Source: Advenella sp. FME57 | GTDB taxonomy: Bacteria; Pseudomonadota; Gammaproteobacteria; Burkholderiales; Burkholderiaceae_B | Assembly (NCBI RefSeq): GCF_014897675.1 | Contig: NZ_JABUXU010000001.1 | Location: 558,001 to 622,000, forward strand | DNA length: 64,000 nt | Reading direction: 5' to 3' | In this document: piece by piece, positions 18,405 through 27,896 of the stretch | Layout: every line of letters begins with the position of its first letter | Position numbering within the stretch: the stretch's first letter is position 1 | The notes under the pieces: generated by a model | What the model was told of the DNA's origin: nothing | The model's input: only the letters and a program-made list of their open reading frames with translations | The model's database searches: none | Position numbers and translations under genes: made by a program

Positions 18405-20738
18405 TTAACAACGTGCAGCGCTGATAATTCCGGGGATATCCAATATGGCGTTCATGGCCTTTCGCAGCTGTTCGCCGTCCCGCACCTCAACGGTGAAATG
18501 CAGATGGGCAATCGAGGCCTTGCTCTGCGTGTTGACACCCACCACATTCAGTTTCATGCGAGAAAACAATTCAGTCAGATCCTTGAGCAGGCCGCTACGA
18601 TCCTGCGAATGGATGGCTATATTGACCGGATAGACCGTATCTTCGGTATCTCCCCAGGCAACCTCGATAACACGCTCGGGGCTTTTGTTTTTCATGACCG
18701 CAAACGAGGGGCAATCGCTGCGGTGAATGGACACGCCCCGCCCCCGCGTGACAAAGCCGCTGATCGGGTCCGGAGGCGCCGGATGACAGCACCGGGCCAG
18801 TTGCGTAAGCAGTGAATCGACGCCGACCACCAGCACACCGCTTTTGCCAGTCTTGACCGCGCTTTGCGCCCCCGACTCGCGCGCCACGATGGTATCGTAC
18901 GCAGCGCCGGGGTCAGGATCAGGTTCCTGAAAGGCCGTCGCGATCTGTCGCAGACTGAATTCATCCTTGGCAACAGCGACATACAGATCATCGCTGTTGG
19001 CAAAGCCCAGGCGCTCAGCCAGCTGCTCCAGATTGACCGCTGTTTTGCCCAGCCGGGCCAACTCCTTTTCCACCAGATCCTGACCGGTCGTTATCCGCTT
19101 TTGCAGTTCGATGGCGTTGAACCACAATCGCACCTTGGCACGGGCACGCGGGCTGGCCAGATATCCCAGCTGGGTATTGACCCAGTCACGCGACGGTCCG
19201 CCTGACTTGGCGGCGATGATTTCCACCGTCTGCCCGTTGAGCAGCTTGGTATTGAGCGCCACCATCTGCCCGTCTACCCGCGCGCCCCGGCAGCGATGCC
19301 CCAGGTCTGTATGAAGATGATAGGCAAAATCTACCGGCGTGGCGCCTTCAGGCAATTCGATAACGCGCGCCTGCGGCGTAAGCACATAAATGCGTTCAGC
19401 CGCTTTTGTATTGTGGCGTTCCTGCCGGGACTGCCCTACTTTGGGCTCCGGTGCGGCCGGCACCGCTGCATCGACCGGTGCCTTTGCGGCTGCGGTCGAT
19501 GCCTGGAGAGAACTATCCGGTGGATCGTTGACCGGCAGGCCGACTTCCTTGCGCCATGCCAGCAACTGGCGCATCCAGGACACCTGGCGGTCGTACATGG
19601 ACACGGCAGCGATCTGGCCGCCCTTGGGACCCGCCTCTTTGTAACGCCAGTGCGCCGCCATCCCGTACTCGGCAAAATCGTGCATCTTGCGGGTGCGAAT
19701 CTGAGCTTCGAAAGTATGCCCATCAGTGGTTTGGAGCACCGTATGCAAAGACCGGTAACCATTGGGCTTGGGACGCGCGATGTAGTCATCAAACTCGTTC
19801 ATGACCGGCGTCCAGCGGGCTTGCAGCAGCGACAGCGTGGCATAGCAGTCCCGCTCATTGGCAACAATGATGCGGATGGCCAGCAGGTCATACAGCTGGT
19901 CAAACGTCAGACGCTTGTTGCGCATTTTGTTATAGATACTGTAGATATGCTTGGCGCGCCCCGACACGTCGGCCTCGATACCCATATCGGCCAGCGATCC
20001 GGCGATGTCGTCGGTCAGGCACTGGATGCGCGCTTCGCGTTCGATGCGCTTGCCCTCGAGTTTGCGAGCAATATCCTTATAGATATCGGGCGACAGGAAC
20101 CGGAAAGACAAGTCTTCCATTTCCCACTTGATTTGCCAGATACCCAGTCGGTTGGCCAGGGACGCATAGACGTCCCGCGTTTCTTCGGCCAGTTCGATCG
20201 GGCACGGATTTTTGGTTTCAGCGTACCAGCGCAGCGTTTGCAGGCGCGACGCCAGGCGAATCAACACAATCCTAAGGTCGCTGGCCATCGCCAGCAGCAT
20301 CTTGCGCAGCATTTCCCGCTGGCCGGACGATTCGTTGTGCCCTTGCGATGAGGCGTTGCGCGCGATCGCCCCGATCCGTAACAGCGCCCGCGAGCCGTTG
20401 ATCAAACTGAAGGTTTCCAGTCCGAAAAGCTTGATAAGCTCATTTTTCTGATCCCGCGCAGAATCGTCCTCCAGATCAATGGGGATGGCCAGCACCAATG
20501 CCGCAACCAGCGTAGCGGCATCCAGTTGCAACTGGCAGAGGATTTGCAACATGCCCTTGGCGTGATGGATGGACGGCTCGCCGGTTGCGATGGATGCATC
20601 CTGCAAAATCGGGTCGCACCAGGCGACGGCCTGCTCCACCATTTTGCGGCCAGCATCGTCCAGACCGGCACATACGGCATTCATCCATGCGTTGTCCTGG
20701 AAGGAATCCGGTATGAACTCGGGTTCTGTTGTTTTCAT
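18405..20738 (-). CDS. relA: RelA, (p)ppGpp synthetase
   Basis: Ribosome-linked alarmone synthetase of the stringent response, 777 residues. Order: degenerate HD domain (about 40-190), synthetase domain (about 230-370), TGS domain (ERIYVLTPQARVIELPEGATPVDFAYH region), and C-terminal zinc-finger/ACT regulatory part ending in ILDIPGIISAARC. In the pseudo-hydrolase the HD residues are lost (AALVLAIPIDLEDDS). The synthetase motif NEFDDYIARPKPNGYRSLHT carries EFDD, the acidic variant of monofunctional RelA enzymes, instead of RxKD. So it makes but should not degrade (p)ppGpp, and a SpoT must be elsewhere. Confidence 0.96.
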   Translation of the reverse strand: MKTTEPEFIPDSFQDNAWMNAVCAGLDDAGRKMVEQAVAWCDPILQDASIATGEPSIHHAKGMLQILCQLQLDAATLVAALVLAIPIDLEDDSARDQKNELIKLFGLETFSLINGSRALLRIGAIARNASSQGHNESSGQREMLRKMLLAMASDLRIVLIRLASRLQTLRWYAETKNPCPIELAEETRDVYASLANRLGIWQIKWEMEDLSFRFLSPDIYKDIARKLEGKRIEREARIQCLTDDIAGSLADMGIEADVSGRAKHIYSIYNKMRNKRLTFDQLYDLLAIRIIVANERDCYATLSLLQARWTPVMNEFDDYIARPKPNGYRSLHTVLQTTDGHTFEAQIRTRKMHDFAEYGMAAHWRYKEAGPKGGQIAAVSMYDRQVSWMRQLLAWRKEVGLPVNDPPDSSLQASTAAAKAPVDAAVPAAPEPKVGQSRQERHNTKAAERIYVLTPQARVIELPEGATPVDFAYHLHTDLGHRCRGARVDGQMVALNTKLLNGQTVEIIAAKSGGPSRDWVNTQLGYLASPRARAKVRLWFNAIELQKRITTGQDLVEKELARLGKTAVNLEQLAERLGFANSDDLYVAVAKDEFSLRQIATAFQEPDPDPGAAYDTIVARESGAQSAVKTGKSGVLVVGVDSLLTQLARCCHPAPPDPISGFVTRGRGVSIHRSDCPSFAVMKNKSPERVIEVAWGDTEDTVYPVNIAIHSQDRSGLLKDLTELFSRMKLNVVGVNTQSKASIAHLHFTVEVRDGEQLRKAMNAILDIPGIISAARC

Positions 20739-21171
20739 AAGCGGGAGCAGGTGGATATATTGGAAATGTCAATAAAAGTGGCAACAGCCTGCGTTCCCTG
20801 ATTGTCAATCCATCATGGCAACACCAGGCGGACAGAAACGATCGGGCCAGCAACGGCATGTTTGTACAAATAGGTATTTTAACGCCGCTGGCCAAAAAAG
20901 AGCAGGCTTGCGTGATTTGTTTATCCGGTAGACAATTTGACGAGTACAGTAAATAGCCGGCGGCAACCGCAAATTCCTTGTAGCACAACCAGATGCGCTG
21001 CAAGATCAGACCAGCGCCCTGCCCCTGGCTCGCAGACTGCCTGCGCAGATTGGCGCGCATTGCTGTCTCGTCCCACCAACCGTTTATCGACAGGAGACGC
21101 GTTGCCGGCTTGTAGCACCCATAAGGACTGGCGTCACTTTATTGCCGCCGGACCTGCCGGCATTTTATTCT
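20739..21171. other. relA to flavodoxin gene intergenic region
   Basis: 433 bases between divergent genes. Open frames here are short or extensions of antisense frames of relA and do not resemble proteins. I see no tRNA-like or terminator-like structure; it probably just carries the two divergent promoters. Confidence 0.6.
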
Positions 21172-21684
21172 ATGTCAAATGATATTACCGGCAACTCGCT
21201 GCTGATCGTGTGGCACTCCAGAACCGGTGCCGCCGAAGCCGCGGCAAGGCAGGCTTACAAGGCGGCGCAGGCGATCCGCAACGAGCTTGGCGAGCCCCAC
21301 CGCAACGTCTACCTCAAGCGTGCCTGCGACGTGACGCCCCAAGATATGCTTGAAGCGGGCGCATACCTGTTTTGCGCACCGGAAAATCTGGCTTCGCTCA
21401 GCGGCCAGATGAAGGAGTGCCTCGACCGCTTGTATTATCCGGTGCTGCACCGTATAGAAGGCCGCATTTTCGGTGTGATCATTACCGCCGGCAGCGATGG
21501 TGAAGGCGCGCTGCGCCAGTTGCGGCGCATTTGCAGCGGCTGGCGGCTCAATGAACAGGTGCCCGGTATTATCCTGAATATGCGCAGCGATACCGAAGAG
21601 TCCATTCTGGCGCCCAAAACGCTCTCCGAGACACAACAGCAGCAGGCTGGGGAAATCGGTGCAACCCTGTTCGCGCTGCTGTAA
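21172..21684 (+). CDS. Flavodoxin-family protein
   Basis: A 170-residue protein with a flavodoxin-like fold. The N-terminal LLIVWHSRTGAAEAAARQAY is the FMN phosphate-binding strand-loop (xSxTG), and AGAYLFCAPENLASLSGQMKECLDRLY and FGVIITAGSDGEGALRQLRRI fit the other flavin loops. It is probably an NAD(P)H-dependent flavin oxidoreductase of unknown partner. Start at 21172 is chosen because the conserved strand follows; a start at 21142 adds ten unsupported residues. It is flanked by relA (divergent) and a decayed rluC fragment. Confidence 0.85.
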   Translation: MSNDITGNSLLIVWHSRTGAAEAAARQAYKAAQAIRNELGEPHRNVYLKRACDVTPQDMLEAGAYLFCAPENLASLSGQMKECLDRLYYPVLHRIEGRIFGVIITAGSDGEGALRQLRRICSGWRLNEQVPGIILNMRSDTEESILAPKTLSETQQQQAGEIGATLFALL

Positions 21685-21998
21685 GCCTCTGTTGCGCCGC
21701 CTTGCGGTCTATCAATCGGGAACTGGCCTGCCGACACAACCTGCTTTTCATCGGGCGTAGCCACCCGCAAAGGAGGAATCCGGATGTCATCGTCGTCGTC
21801 ACGCATGGCGTCGGGCCAGCGCCGCAGCGTGCGGGTGCCCGCCAGTGCAACAACGATGTCAAGGTGAGTGTTATGGACGGCGCAGGGAATGTAGGTAACA
21901 TAGGCAGGTAACATAGCGCGCCCGCCGCTGTTGTCGACGGGCGCCAGCGCGTGACTGGCCGGCGTCGTTACTTGCGCATTATCGGATAAATTGCGGGC
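21685..21998. other. Intergenic region carrying a gene scar
   Basis: 314 bases between convergent genes. It holds the rluC-like fragment described separately and a tandem pair of AGGTAACATAG (21893-21903 and 21906-21916, period 13). No intact gene is supported. Confidence 0.7.
21713..21797 (-). pseudogene. Decayed internal fragment of rluC
   Basis: These 85 bases match 7635-7719 inside rluC with about nine mismatches (near 89 percent identity) and no gaps. On the minus strand the copy reads IRIPPLRVATPDEKQVVSAGQFPI, against IRIPPLRVATPDEKRVVPAGQFPI in RluC. Similarity stops on both sides, so no working enzyme can be made. It is a scar of duplication or of imported DNA. Confidence 0.88.
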
Positions 21999-22349
21999 TT
22001 ACAGCGCCGCCGTTGCGACGATTTCCACTTTATAGTCCGGGTTGGCCAGACGGGCTTCGATGGTGGCGCGTGGCGGGGCATTTTCTTTTGAAACCCACTC
22101 GTCCCAGGCCTTGTTCATTTGATCGAATTCCTTCATGTTGGCCACGAAGATCTGCACCATCAGCAAACGCTCCTTGCTGGTACCCGCTTCCTTGAGCAGG
22201 GAATCGATGGTGGTCAGCACTTGCTTGGTCTGGCCTTCCATATCGAGCGTGGCATCGTCGGGCACCTGGCCGGCAAGATAGGCTACGCCGTTGAATACGG
22301 CCATATCGGAAAGGCGGCTGCCTACGTTGGTGCGCTTGATCTCACTCAT
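21999..22349 (-). CDS. RidA-family protein (YjgF/YER057c/UK114)
   Basis: A 116-residue RidA-family protein. Members hydrolyse reactive enamines/imines formed by PLP enzymes; others have different roles. Family features are GVAYLAGQVPDD, TKQVLTTIDSLLKEAG and the C-terminal PPRATIEARLANPDYKVEIVATAAL with the arginine that binds the substrate carboxylate. The ending differs from classical RidA (usually EIEAIA), so it belongs to one of the Rid side groups. It stands alone on the minus strand after pncB. Confidence 0.92.
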   Translation of the reverse strand: MSEIKRTNVGSRLSDMAVFNGVAYLAGQVPDDATLDMEGQTKQVLTTIDSLLKEAGTSKERLLMVQIFVANMKEFDQMNKAWDEWVSKENAPPRATIEARLANPDYKVEIVATAAL

Positions 22350-22436
22350 GATTGACTCCTGTTTGATCGTTGTCGAAAGCGTGCATTATCACACAGCCAA
22401 CACGATTGCGGCGCAAACAGAATGTCGTTTTTTCAA

Positions 22437-23612
22437 TCACGCAGGCGGCAGGTCAAAGACGTGACGCAGGTAAGTCAGATAGGCCGGATCATCGCACATG
22501 GTTTTTTCCGGTTCGTCCGAAACCTTGGCGACCGGCTGCCCATTACAACGCACCATTTTCATGACGATCTGCAACGGCTTGACACCCAAATCGTTCGTCA
22601 GATTGGTGCCAATCCCGAAGGACACTTTGCAGCGTCCGCTAAAGCGCCGATGGATATCCATGGCCACCGGAAAACTCAAGCCGTCGGAAAACACCAATGT
22701 CTTGGTGGACGGATCAACCCGGTTATTGCGGTAGTGGGCCAGCAACCGCTCGCCCCATTCGAACGGATCGCCCGAATCATGCCGGGCGCCATCGAACAGC
22801 TTGCAGAAATACATATCGAAATCACGCAGGAATGCGTTGGTTCCGTACACATCGGACAGCGCAATCCCCAAGTCGCCCCGATACTCCATAGCCCATTTTT
22901 CCAAGGCAAAGACCTGGGAGTCACGCAAGCGCGGTCCCAATGCCTGGCAGGCCTGCAAATACTCGTGGCCCATGGTTCCCAAAGGCGTGACACCATATTG
23001 CTTGGCCATCAACACGTTGCTGCTGCCCGCAAAGTTGACGCCCATCTGTTTTTGTAGTGTCTGCACCACTTCGTGGTGCCACTCGCCGGAAAAACGGCGG
23101 CGGGTGCCGTATTCGGCCACCTTGAAGTGAGCCATATCGGCCGAGCTGGTGATCAGCTGGATTTTCTCTTCAAGGCGCCGTCGCCCCTCTTCGTAGTGCA
23201 GGCCCGGCGCCTTGTTGCGAAAATACACTTCGTTGACAATAGCCAGTACGGGTATTTCGAACAGGATGGTGTGCAGCCAGGAGCCCTTGACCTCAATCGA
23301 GATTTCGCCCGGTTCCTGGCCTGGGGTAACGGAAATGCATTTCTCGGGCAGATGAAACAGCCCCAGAAACTCGACAAAATCCCCTTTGATAAAGCGCAGA
23401 TTACGCAGATAGTCCAGCTCGTCTTCGGAAAACTTGAGTTGGCACAACTCGTGGATTTCGCTGCGGATTTCTTCGATATACGGCTGCAGGTCAATGCCTT
23501 TGGAGCGGCATTTGAACCGGTATTCGACCTGTGCCCCCGGAAAGTGATGCAGTACCACCTGCATCATGCTGAACTTATACAGGTCTGTATCGAGTAGGGA
23601 TTGGATGATCAT
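22437..23612 (-). CDS. pncB: Nicotinate phosphoribosyltransferase
   Basis: First enzyme of NAD salvage from nicotinate, using PRPP and ATP. 391 residues. The start [21 protein letters not shown] is diagnostic, the block [17 protein letters not shown] binds substrate, and the phosphorylated histidine lies in [13 protein letters not shown] (His216). Length and motifs are complete. It is divergent from fdxA. Confidence 0.97.
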   Translation of the reverse strand: MIIQSLLDTDLYKFSMMQVVLHHFPGAQVEYRFKCRSKGIDLQPYIEEIRSEIHELCQLKFSEDELDYLRNLRFIKGDFVEFLGLFHLPEKCISVTPGQEPGEISIEVKGSWLHTILFEIPVLAIVNEVYFRNKAPGLHYEEGRRRLEEKIQLITSSADMAHFKVAEYGTRRRFSGEWHHEVVQTLQKQMGVNFAGSSNVLMAKQYGVTPLGTMGHEYLQACQALGPRLRDSQVFALEKWAMEYRGDLGIALSDVYGTNAFLRDFDMYFCKLFDGARHDSGDPFEWGERLLAHYRNNRVDPSTKTLVFSDGLSFPVAMDIHRRFSGRCKVSFGIGTNLTNDLGVKPLQIVMKMVRCNGQPVAKVSDEPEKTMCDDPAYLTYLRHVFDLPPA

Positions 23613-23727
23613 GGTAACGTCATAGATGTTTTCATAACCATATCACAGCTATAGGGTTTTGAGCATATTCCCCTAAAGATTAGGTAAAATCCTAGTTTGA
23701 CAAATAAATATTTAATCTGGAGTGGTA

Positions 23728-24051
23728 ATGACTCACGTCGTGACCGAAAACTGCATCAAATGTAAATACACCGACTGCGTCGATGTCTGCCCGGTTGATT
23801 GCTTCAAGGAAGGCCCCAATTTTCTGATTATCGATCCGGACGAATGCATCGACTGCGCCGTCTGTATACCCGAATGCCCTGCGAATGCCATTTTCGCTGA
23901 AGAAGATGTACCCCAGGACCAAATGAAGTTTATCGCCATCAACGCCGAGCTCAGTGCTGATTACCCAACCATCAGCCGGTCTGTCAAGCCTTTGCCTGAC
24001 GCCGACGAATGGAACGGTAAAGAAAATAAACTGCAACACCTCGAACGTTGA
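23728..24051 (+). CDS. fdxA: 7Fe ferredoxin FdxA
   Basis: Small electron carrier of 107 residues with one [3Fe-4S] and one [4Fe-4S] cluster, as in Azotobacter FdI. Cysteines at 9, 12?, 17, 21, 25 ([19 protein letters not shown]) and 40, 43, 46, 50 ([12 protein letters not shown]) are present; the spacing CX7CX3C is the 7Fe form. The acidic C-terminal half is typical of the family. A GTG two codons upstream is in frame, but the ATG at 23728 gives the standard MTHVVTENC start. The NADP reductase gene begins 20 bases downstream, suggesting a redox pair. Confidence 0.96.
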   Translation: MTHVVTENCIKCKYTDCVDVCPVDCFKEGPNFLIIDPDECIDCAVCIPECPANAIFAEEDVPQDQMKFIAINAELSADYPTISRSVKPLPDADEWNGKENKLQHLER

Positions 24052-24071
24052 GAGAAGGCACGCCCCGCCGT

Positions 24072-24851
24072 ATGACACAGGAAAAATACACAAGCCAGAT
24101 CGTCACTGCCCGAACAGAATGGATCCCCGGAAAACTTTTCTCAATTGTTACGACCAAAGATCCTGCATTCGCGTTTGTTCCCGGCCAGTTCGCCCGGCTC
24201 GGCCTGCCGGACAATCCGCAGATCGATGCCAAACCCGACATCTGGCGTGCCTATTCCATGGTCACCCCGCCGCACGCCCATGAATTGGCGTTCTATTCAA
24301 TTGTGGTCCCGGATGGCCAGTTCAGCCCGCGCCTTCATGATCTGCAGGTAGGCGATGCCGTGTACATCGACAAAACCGCATTTGGCTTCATGACCATTGA
24401 GCGATTTCCCCAGGGGGGACAGTTGTGGATGCTGGCTACCGGCACCGGCCTGTCTGCGTACCTGCCCATGCTGGACGATCCGCAGACCTGGCAGCAGTTT
24501 GAACGCATCATCCTCGTGCATGGCGTCAGGCAAGCCAATGAACTGACCTACCAGGACGATATTGCGCGCTTTGCCCGGACCCATGCGGCCAATGATCAAC
24601 AGTTCGTGTACCTGCCTGTAGCCTCGCGCGAGCCCTTGCCGGGCATGCCGCAAGCGCGCATTACCACACTGATCGAATCGGGTGAACTGGAACAATTGGC
24701 TGGCGCCAACCTGGATCCGACGGTGGCCCGTGTCATGCTCTGCGGTAACCCGGCCATGGTTAAGGACGCCCGCAAAATCCTTGGCGACCGTGGCTTTGCC
24801 CCCGGACGACGCGGCGTTGCCGGCTCTTTGGCCGTGGAAAACTACTGGTAA
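24072..24851 (+). CDS. fpr: Ferredoxin/flavodoxin-NADP reductase
   Basis: FAD enzyme moving electrons between NADPH and ferredoxin or flavodoxin. 259 residues, close to bacterial Fpr. The FAD motif is IWRAYSMVTPP (RxYS), the NADP-binding loop is LATGTGLSAYLPML, and VMLCGNPAMVKDARKIL precedes the C-terminal VAGSLAVENYW, whose aromatic end stacks on the flavin in subclass I enzymes. The ATG at 24072 is used; an upstream TTG at 24048 overlaps fdxA. It probably serves the neighbouring FdxA. Confidence 0.95.
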   Translation: MTQEKYTSQIVTARTEWIPGKLFSIVTTKDPAFAFVPGQFARLGLPDNPQIDAKPDIWRAYSMVTPPHAHELAFYSIVVPDGQFSPRLHDLQVGDAVYIDKTAFGFMTIERFPQGGQLWMLATGTGLSAYLPMLDDPQTWQQFERIILVHGVRQANELTYQDDIARFARTHAANDQQFVYLPVASREPLPGMPQARITTLIESGELEQLAGANLDPTVARVMLCGNPAMVKDARKILGDRGFAPGRRGVAGSLAVENYW

Positions 24852-24905
24852 GGATTGTGGCCATGTTTGCCAGCCTTGTGGTCGGCAAGGCGGGTAAGTC
24901 CGTAT

Positions 24906-24977
24906 ATTACCGAATGGTAATTCATGAAAATTCTTGGTAATATTTCCTTCGTATCTATTGCTGCGTAGCAACATACG
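24906..24977. promoter_or_regulatory. Two palindromes between fpr and phaZ
   Basis: The first is ATTACC-GAAT-GGTAAT (24906-24921). The second is TTGCT-GCGT-AGCAA (24958-24971) nested inside CGTAT ... ATACG (24950-24954 and 24973-24977). Neither has a following T-run good enough for a terminator. Regulatory proteins of PHA metabolism (PhaR) are known to favour TGC-rich sites, so the second could be an operator of phaZ; that is speculative. Confidence 0.35.
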
Positions 24978-25089
24978 GTCGTTTCTTGGCGATTCTTAAC
25001 AAATACGCACGCATATTTCACATTCTTGCCTGTCGCGAGTGTTAGAATTTTTTCATTGAACGCCGACCTTCGTTGGATATGGACCGAAT

Positions 25090-26358
25090 ATGATCATGCT
25101 TTACCAGCTCCATGAGCTAACCCGCAGTTTTCTGTCGCCGATGGCATCGTTCACACAAGTCGGTTCCAACCTCTTTACCAACCCCTTCAGTCCTTACACC
25201 TACCTCCCCCTGTCAAAAAACATTGCAGCCGGCTTTGAACTGTTCCATCGCCTGGGCAAAGATTACGAAAAGCCAGAGTGGAATATCGACACGGTTACAG
25301 TGGGGGACAAAAAAAGCAACATCACGATTTCCACCACGCAGGCCAAGCCCTTCTGCAATCTGATTCACTTCGAACGCGAACACAGCAAGAACCCAGGCGG
25401 CGATCCAAAAGTGCTTATCGTGGCTCCCCTGTCGGGACACCACGCCACCCTTTTGCGCGACACGGTCAAAACCATGCTGACCAGTTTCGACGTCTACATC
25501 ACAGACTGGGTGGATGCCCGCATGGTGCCTCCCAGCAAGGGACCGTTTCACCTGGACGACTACGTTGACTATGTACGCGAATTCATCCACGTTGTCGGCC
25601 CCGACATGCACATCATGTCTGTCTGCCAGCCCACCGTACCGGTGCTGGCCGCCGTCTCGCTCATGGCCTCTGCCGGCGAACACGACGCCATGCCCAAATC
25701 CATGATCATGATGGGCGGCCCCATCGATACACGGCTGTCGCCTACACAGGTCAATAGCCTGGCAGACTCAAATCCGTTCTCGTGGTTCGAAAACAAGCTG
25801 ATTCACGTTGTGCCCGGTCGCTACCCCGGCGCCGGCCGCAAGGTTTACCCCGGTTTTCTGCAACATGCAGGTTTTGTTGCAATGAATCCGGACAAGCATA
25901 TGGAAGCGCATTATGACTTCTACATGAACCTGATGTCCGACCAGTTGTCCGAAGCAGAACACCACCGGCGGTTTTACGACGAATACAATGCCGTGCTGGA
26001 TCTGCCCGCTGAATACTATCTGGACACTATCCGCGTCGTATTCCAGGATCACCTGCTGCCCAAGGGTGAATGGAAAGTGCGCAATGAATTGGTCAAACCC
26101 CAGGACATTGCCCACACCCGCCTGCTGACAATCGAAGGTGAAAACGACGACATCACCGGGTATGGTCAGACCGAAGCCGCCCAGAAACTGTGTTCCGGCC
26201 TCAAAAAACAGGACAGGAAGCACTTTCTGGCCAAAGGCTGCGGCCACTACGGCATCTTCTCCGGCTCCAAATGGAGAAAGCAGATTTTCCCTGTGGTAGA
26301 AGCCTTTATCGCCGAAACCGAAGAAAAGAGCGTCAGTCAGGCTGTTGCTGCCGCCTGA
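25090..26358 (+). CDS. phaZ: Intracellular polyhydroxyalkanoate depolymerase
   Basis: Cytoplasmic PHB depolymerase that mobilises storage granules. 422 residues, the length of Cupriavidus PhaZ1. It is an alpha/beta hydrolase with a cysteine nucleophile: MSVCQPTVPVLAA (Cys179), where lipases have serine; further blocks are LIVAPLSGHHATLLRDTV, YITDWVDARMVP, LLTIEGENDDITG (Asp) and AKGCGHYGIFSGSKWRKQI (His). There is no signal peptide, as expected. A second ATG two codons in (25096) is also possible. Possible operators lie upstream. The organism presumably makes PHA; synthase genes are not in the window. Confidence 0.95.
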   Translation: MIMLYQLHELTRSFLSPMASFTQVGSNLFTNPFSPYTYLPLSKNIAAGFELFHRLGKDYEKPEWNIDTVTVGDKKSNITISTTQAKPFCNLIHFEREHSKNPGGDPKVLIVAPLSGHHATLLRDTVKTMLTSFDVYITDWVDARMVPPSKGPFHLDDYVDYVREFIHVVGPDMHIMSVCQPTVPVLAAVSLMASAGEHDAMPKSMIMMGGPIDTRLSPTQVNSLADSNPFSWFENKLIHVVPGRYPGAGRKVYPGFLQHAGFVAMNPDKHMEAHYDFYMNLMSDQLSEAEHHRRFYDEYNAVLDLPAEYYLDTIRVVFQDHLLPKGEWKVRNELVKPQDIAHTRLLTIEGENDDITGYGQTEAAQKLCSGLKKQDRKHFLAKGCGHYGIFSGSKWRKQIFPVVEAFIAETEEKSVSQAVAAA

Positions 26359-26433
26359 AAGCAACTGGCACTGCCTTTTTCGGTACAATGAGAGGGACGT
26401 GGCTCTGGCCGCGTCCTTTCCTTATTGCCCCCT

Positions 26434-27156
26434 ATGAACCACGCCCTCCTCATCGACCGCATAGACGCGGTATTACCTCAGACGCAGTGCACCCAATGCG
26501 GCTACGACGGCTGCCGTCCGTACGCCCAGGCCCTGGCGTCGGGCACCACGCTGATCAACCGCTGTCCACCTGGCGGCGACGCCGGCATTGAAAAGCTGGC
26601 GCACGTGCTCGACACCCCTGTTTTGCCGCTGGATGAATCCTGTGGCCAGCCGGGCCCCTTGCTCGTGGCGGTTATTGATGAAGCGCATTGCATCGGCTGT
26701 ACGCTGTGTATCCAGGCCTGTCCTGTGGATGCCATTATGGGGGCCAATAAATTCATGCACACGATCATCCCCGATTTGTGTTCGGGTTGCGAGCTGTGTG
26801 TTGCCCCCTGTCCGGTAGACTGTATCGCCATGGTCGATGCCAATCGCCCGTGGACGCAGGAAGACGCCGACGCTGCCCGAACGCGCCATGAACAACGGGC
26901 ACACCGCCTGCAACTGAACACCCAGGAAAAAGAAGAACGGATGCGCCGTGCAGGCGCCCAGGCGGCTGCCTCAAGCCAGCAGACAGACGCCCAGGCCGAC
27001 CGTCCCGGGCAGTCGGCTGACAGCCTGGCACAATCGACCCAGGCGCCCATGGCTGCGCCAACTGCCGAAGACACAAAAAAAGCAGCCATTGCACTGGCAT
27101 TGCAACGGGCACGCGCACGTCGCAAACCAACCAATCAATCGGGTAGTAGTTCATGA
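26434..27156 (+). CDS. RsxB/RnfB-like iron-sulfur protein (orphan)
   Basis: 240-residue RnfB-type protein. The first cluster uses [19 protein letters not shown] with a later cysteine in RCPPGG; two 4Fe-4S motifs follow, [15 protein letters not shown] and [15 protein letters not shown]. It lacks the N-terminal membrane helix of RnfB in Rnf complexes, and no rnfA/C/D/G/E genes are near, so it is the soluble betaproteobacterial variant found beside nth. The C-terminal 90 residues are Ala/Gln-rich and look disordered. Its ATGA overlap with nth suggests a joint role, perhaps supplying electrons to, or building, the FeS cluster of Nth. That is inference. Confidence 0.88.
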   Translation: MNHALLIDRIDAVLPQTQCTQCGYDGCRPYAQALASGTTLINRCPPGGDAGIEKLAHVLDTPVLPLDESCGQPGPLLVAVIDEAHCIGCTLCIQACPVDAIMGANKFMHTIIPDLCSGCELCVAPCPVDCIAMVDANRPWTQEDADAARTRHEQRAHRLQLNTQEKEERMRRAGAQAAASSQQTDAQADRPGQSADSLAQSTQAPMAAPTAEDTKKAAIALALQRARARRKPTNQSGSSS

Positions 27157-27896
27157 ATGCAGCAAAACGCAAACTCATTTTCGAACGACTGGCCGCCGCC
27201 AACGCCAGCCCCACCACAGAGCTTGAATACGAAAACACGTTCCAGTTACTGATCGCCGTTTTGCTTTCGGCGCAGGCGACCGACAAATCGGTCAACCTGG
27301 CTACCCGCCACATTTTCGACACCTGTAAAACTTCGCAAGACATTCTGGATATGGGGCTGGACACCTTTACCGAAAAGATTCGCACGATCGGGCTTTACAA
27401 GACCAAGGCCAAAAATGCATTGGCAACCTGCGCCATCCTGCAGGAGCAATACCAGGGTGTGGTACCGGACAGTCGCCAAGCGCTTGAGGCGCTGCCCGGT
27501 GTCGGACGAAAAACGGCCAACGTCGTGCTCAATACCGCTTTCGGCCAGCCAGCCATGGCGGTGGACACGCATATTTTTCGCGTATCCAATCGAACCGGCC
27601 TGGCCCCGGGCAAGAACGTCAGGGAAGTCGAAGACAAGCTGATGCGCTTCGTGCCCAGGCAATACCTGCTGGACGCGCATCATTGGCTGATTCTGCATGG
27701 CCGGTACATCTGCGTCGCGCGAACGCCCAAGTGCGCGCAATGCGGGATTGAAGACCTGTGTGAATTCAAAGAAAAGAATCTGGGGGCCGCTGAGCGTCGA
27801 CCCGCCAGAACAACGGGCACAGCCCGGCCAGCAAAGAAAGCTGCATTAAAAAAGACCGCAAAACCGGTCAAAAAGACAATTAAAGAAGTGGCATAA
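27153..27896 (+). CDS. nth: Endonuclease III
   Basis: DNA glycosylase/AP lyase that removes oxidised pyrimidines. The helix-hairpin-helix and catalytic lysine are in [18 protein letters not shown], the catalytic aspartate in [12 protein letters not shown], and the [4Fe-4S] ligands in [17 protein letters not shown]. After the cluster the 247-residue protein has an extra Lys/Ala-rich tail of about 35 residues ([20 protein letters not shown] at the end), longer than E. coli Nth, likely for DNA binding. It overlaps the preceding FeS protein gene by four bases. Confidence 0.97.
   Translation: MNAAKRKLIFERLAAANASPTTELEYENTFQLLIAVLLSAQATDKSVNLATRHIFDTCKTSQDILDMGLDTFTEKIRTIGLYKTKAKNALATCAILQEQYQGVVPDSRQALEALPGVGRKTANVVLNTAFGQPAMAVDTHIFRVSNRTGLAPGKNVREVEDKLMRFVPRQYLLDAHHWLILHGRYICVARTPKCAQCGIEDLCEFKEKNLGAAERRPARTTGTARPAKKAALKKTAKPVKKTIKEVA

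Noticed and set aside
19296-20351. 351-codon open frame antisense to relA
   Set aside because: Shadow of relA; residue content is rich in His/Arg/Gln from reversed codons and has no family pattern.
21435-21914. 160-codon frame including the rluC-like stretch
   Set aside because: Only about 28 codons match RluC; the rest is antisense to the flavodoxin gene or spacer, so it is a scar and not a gene.
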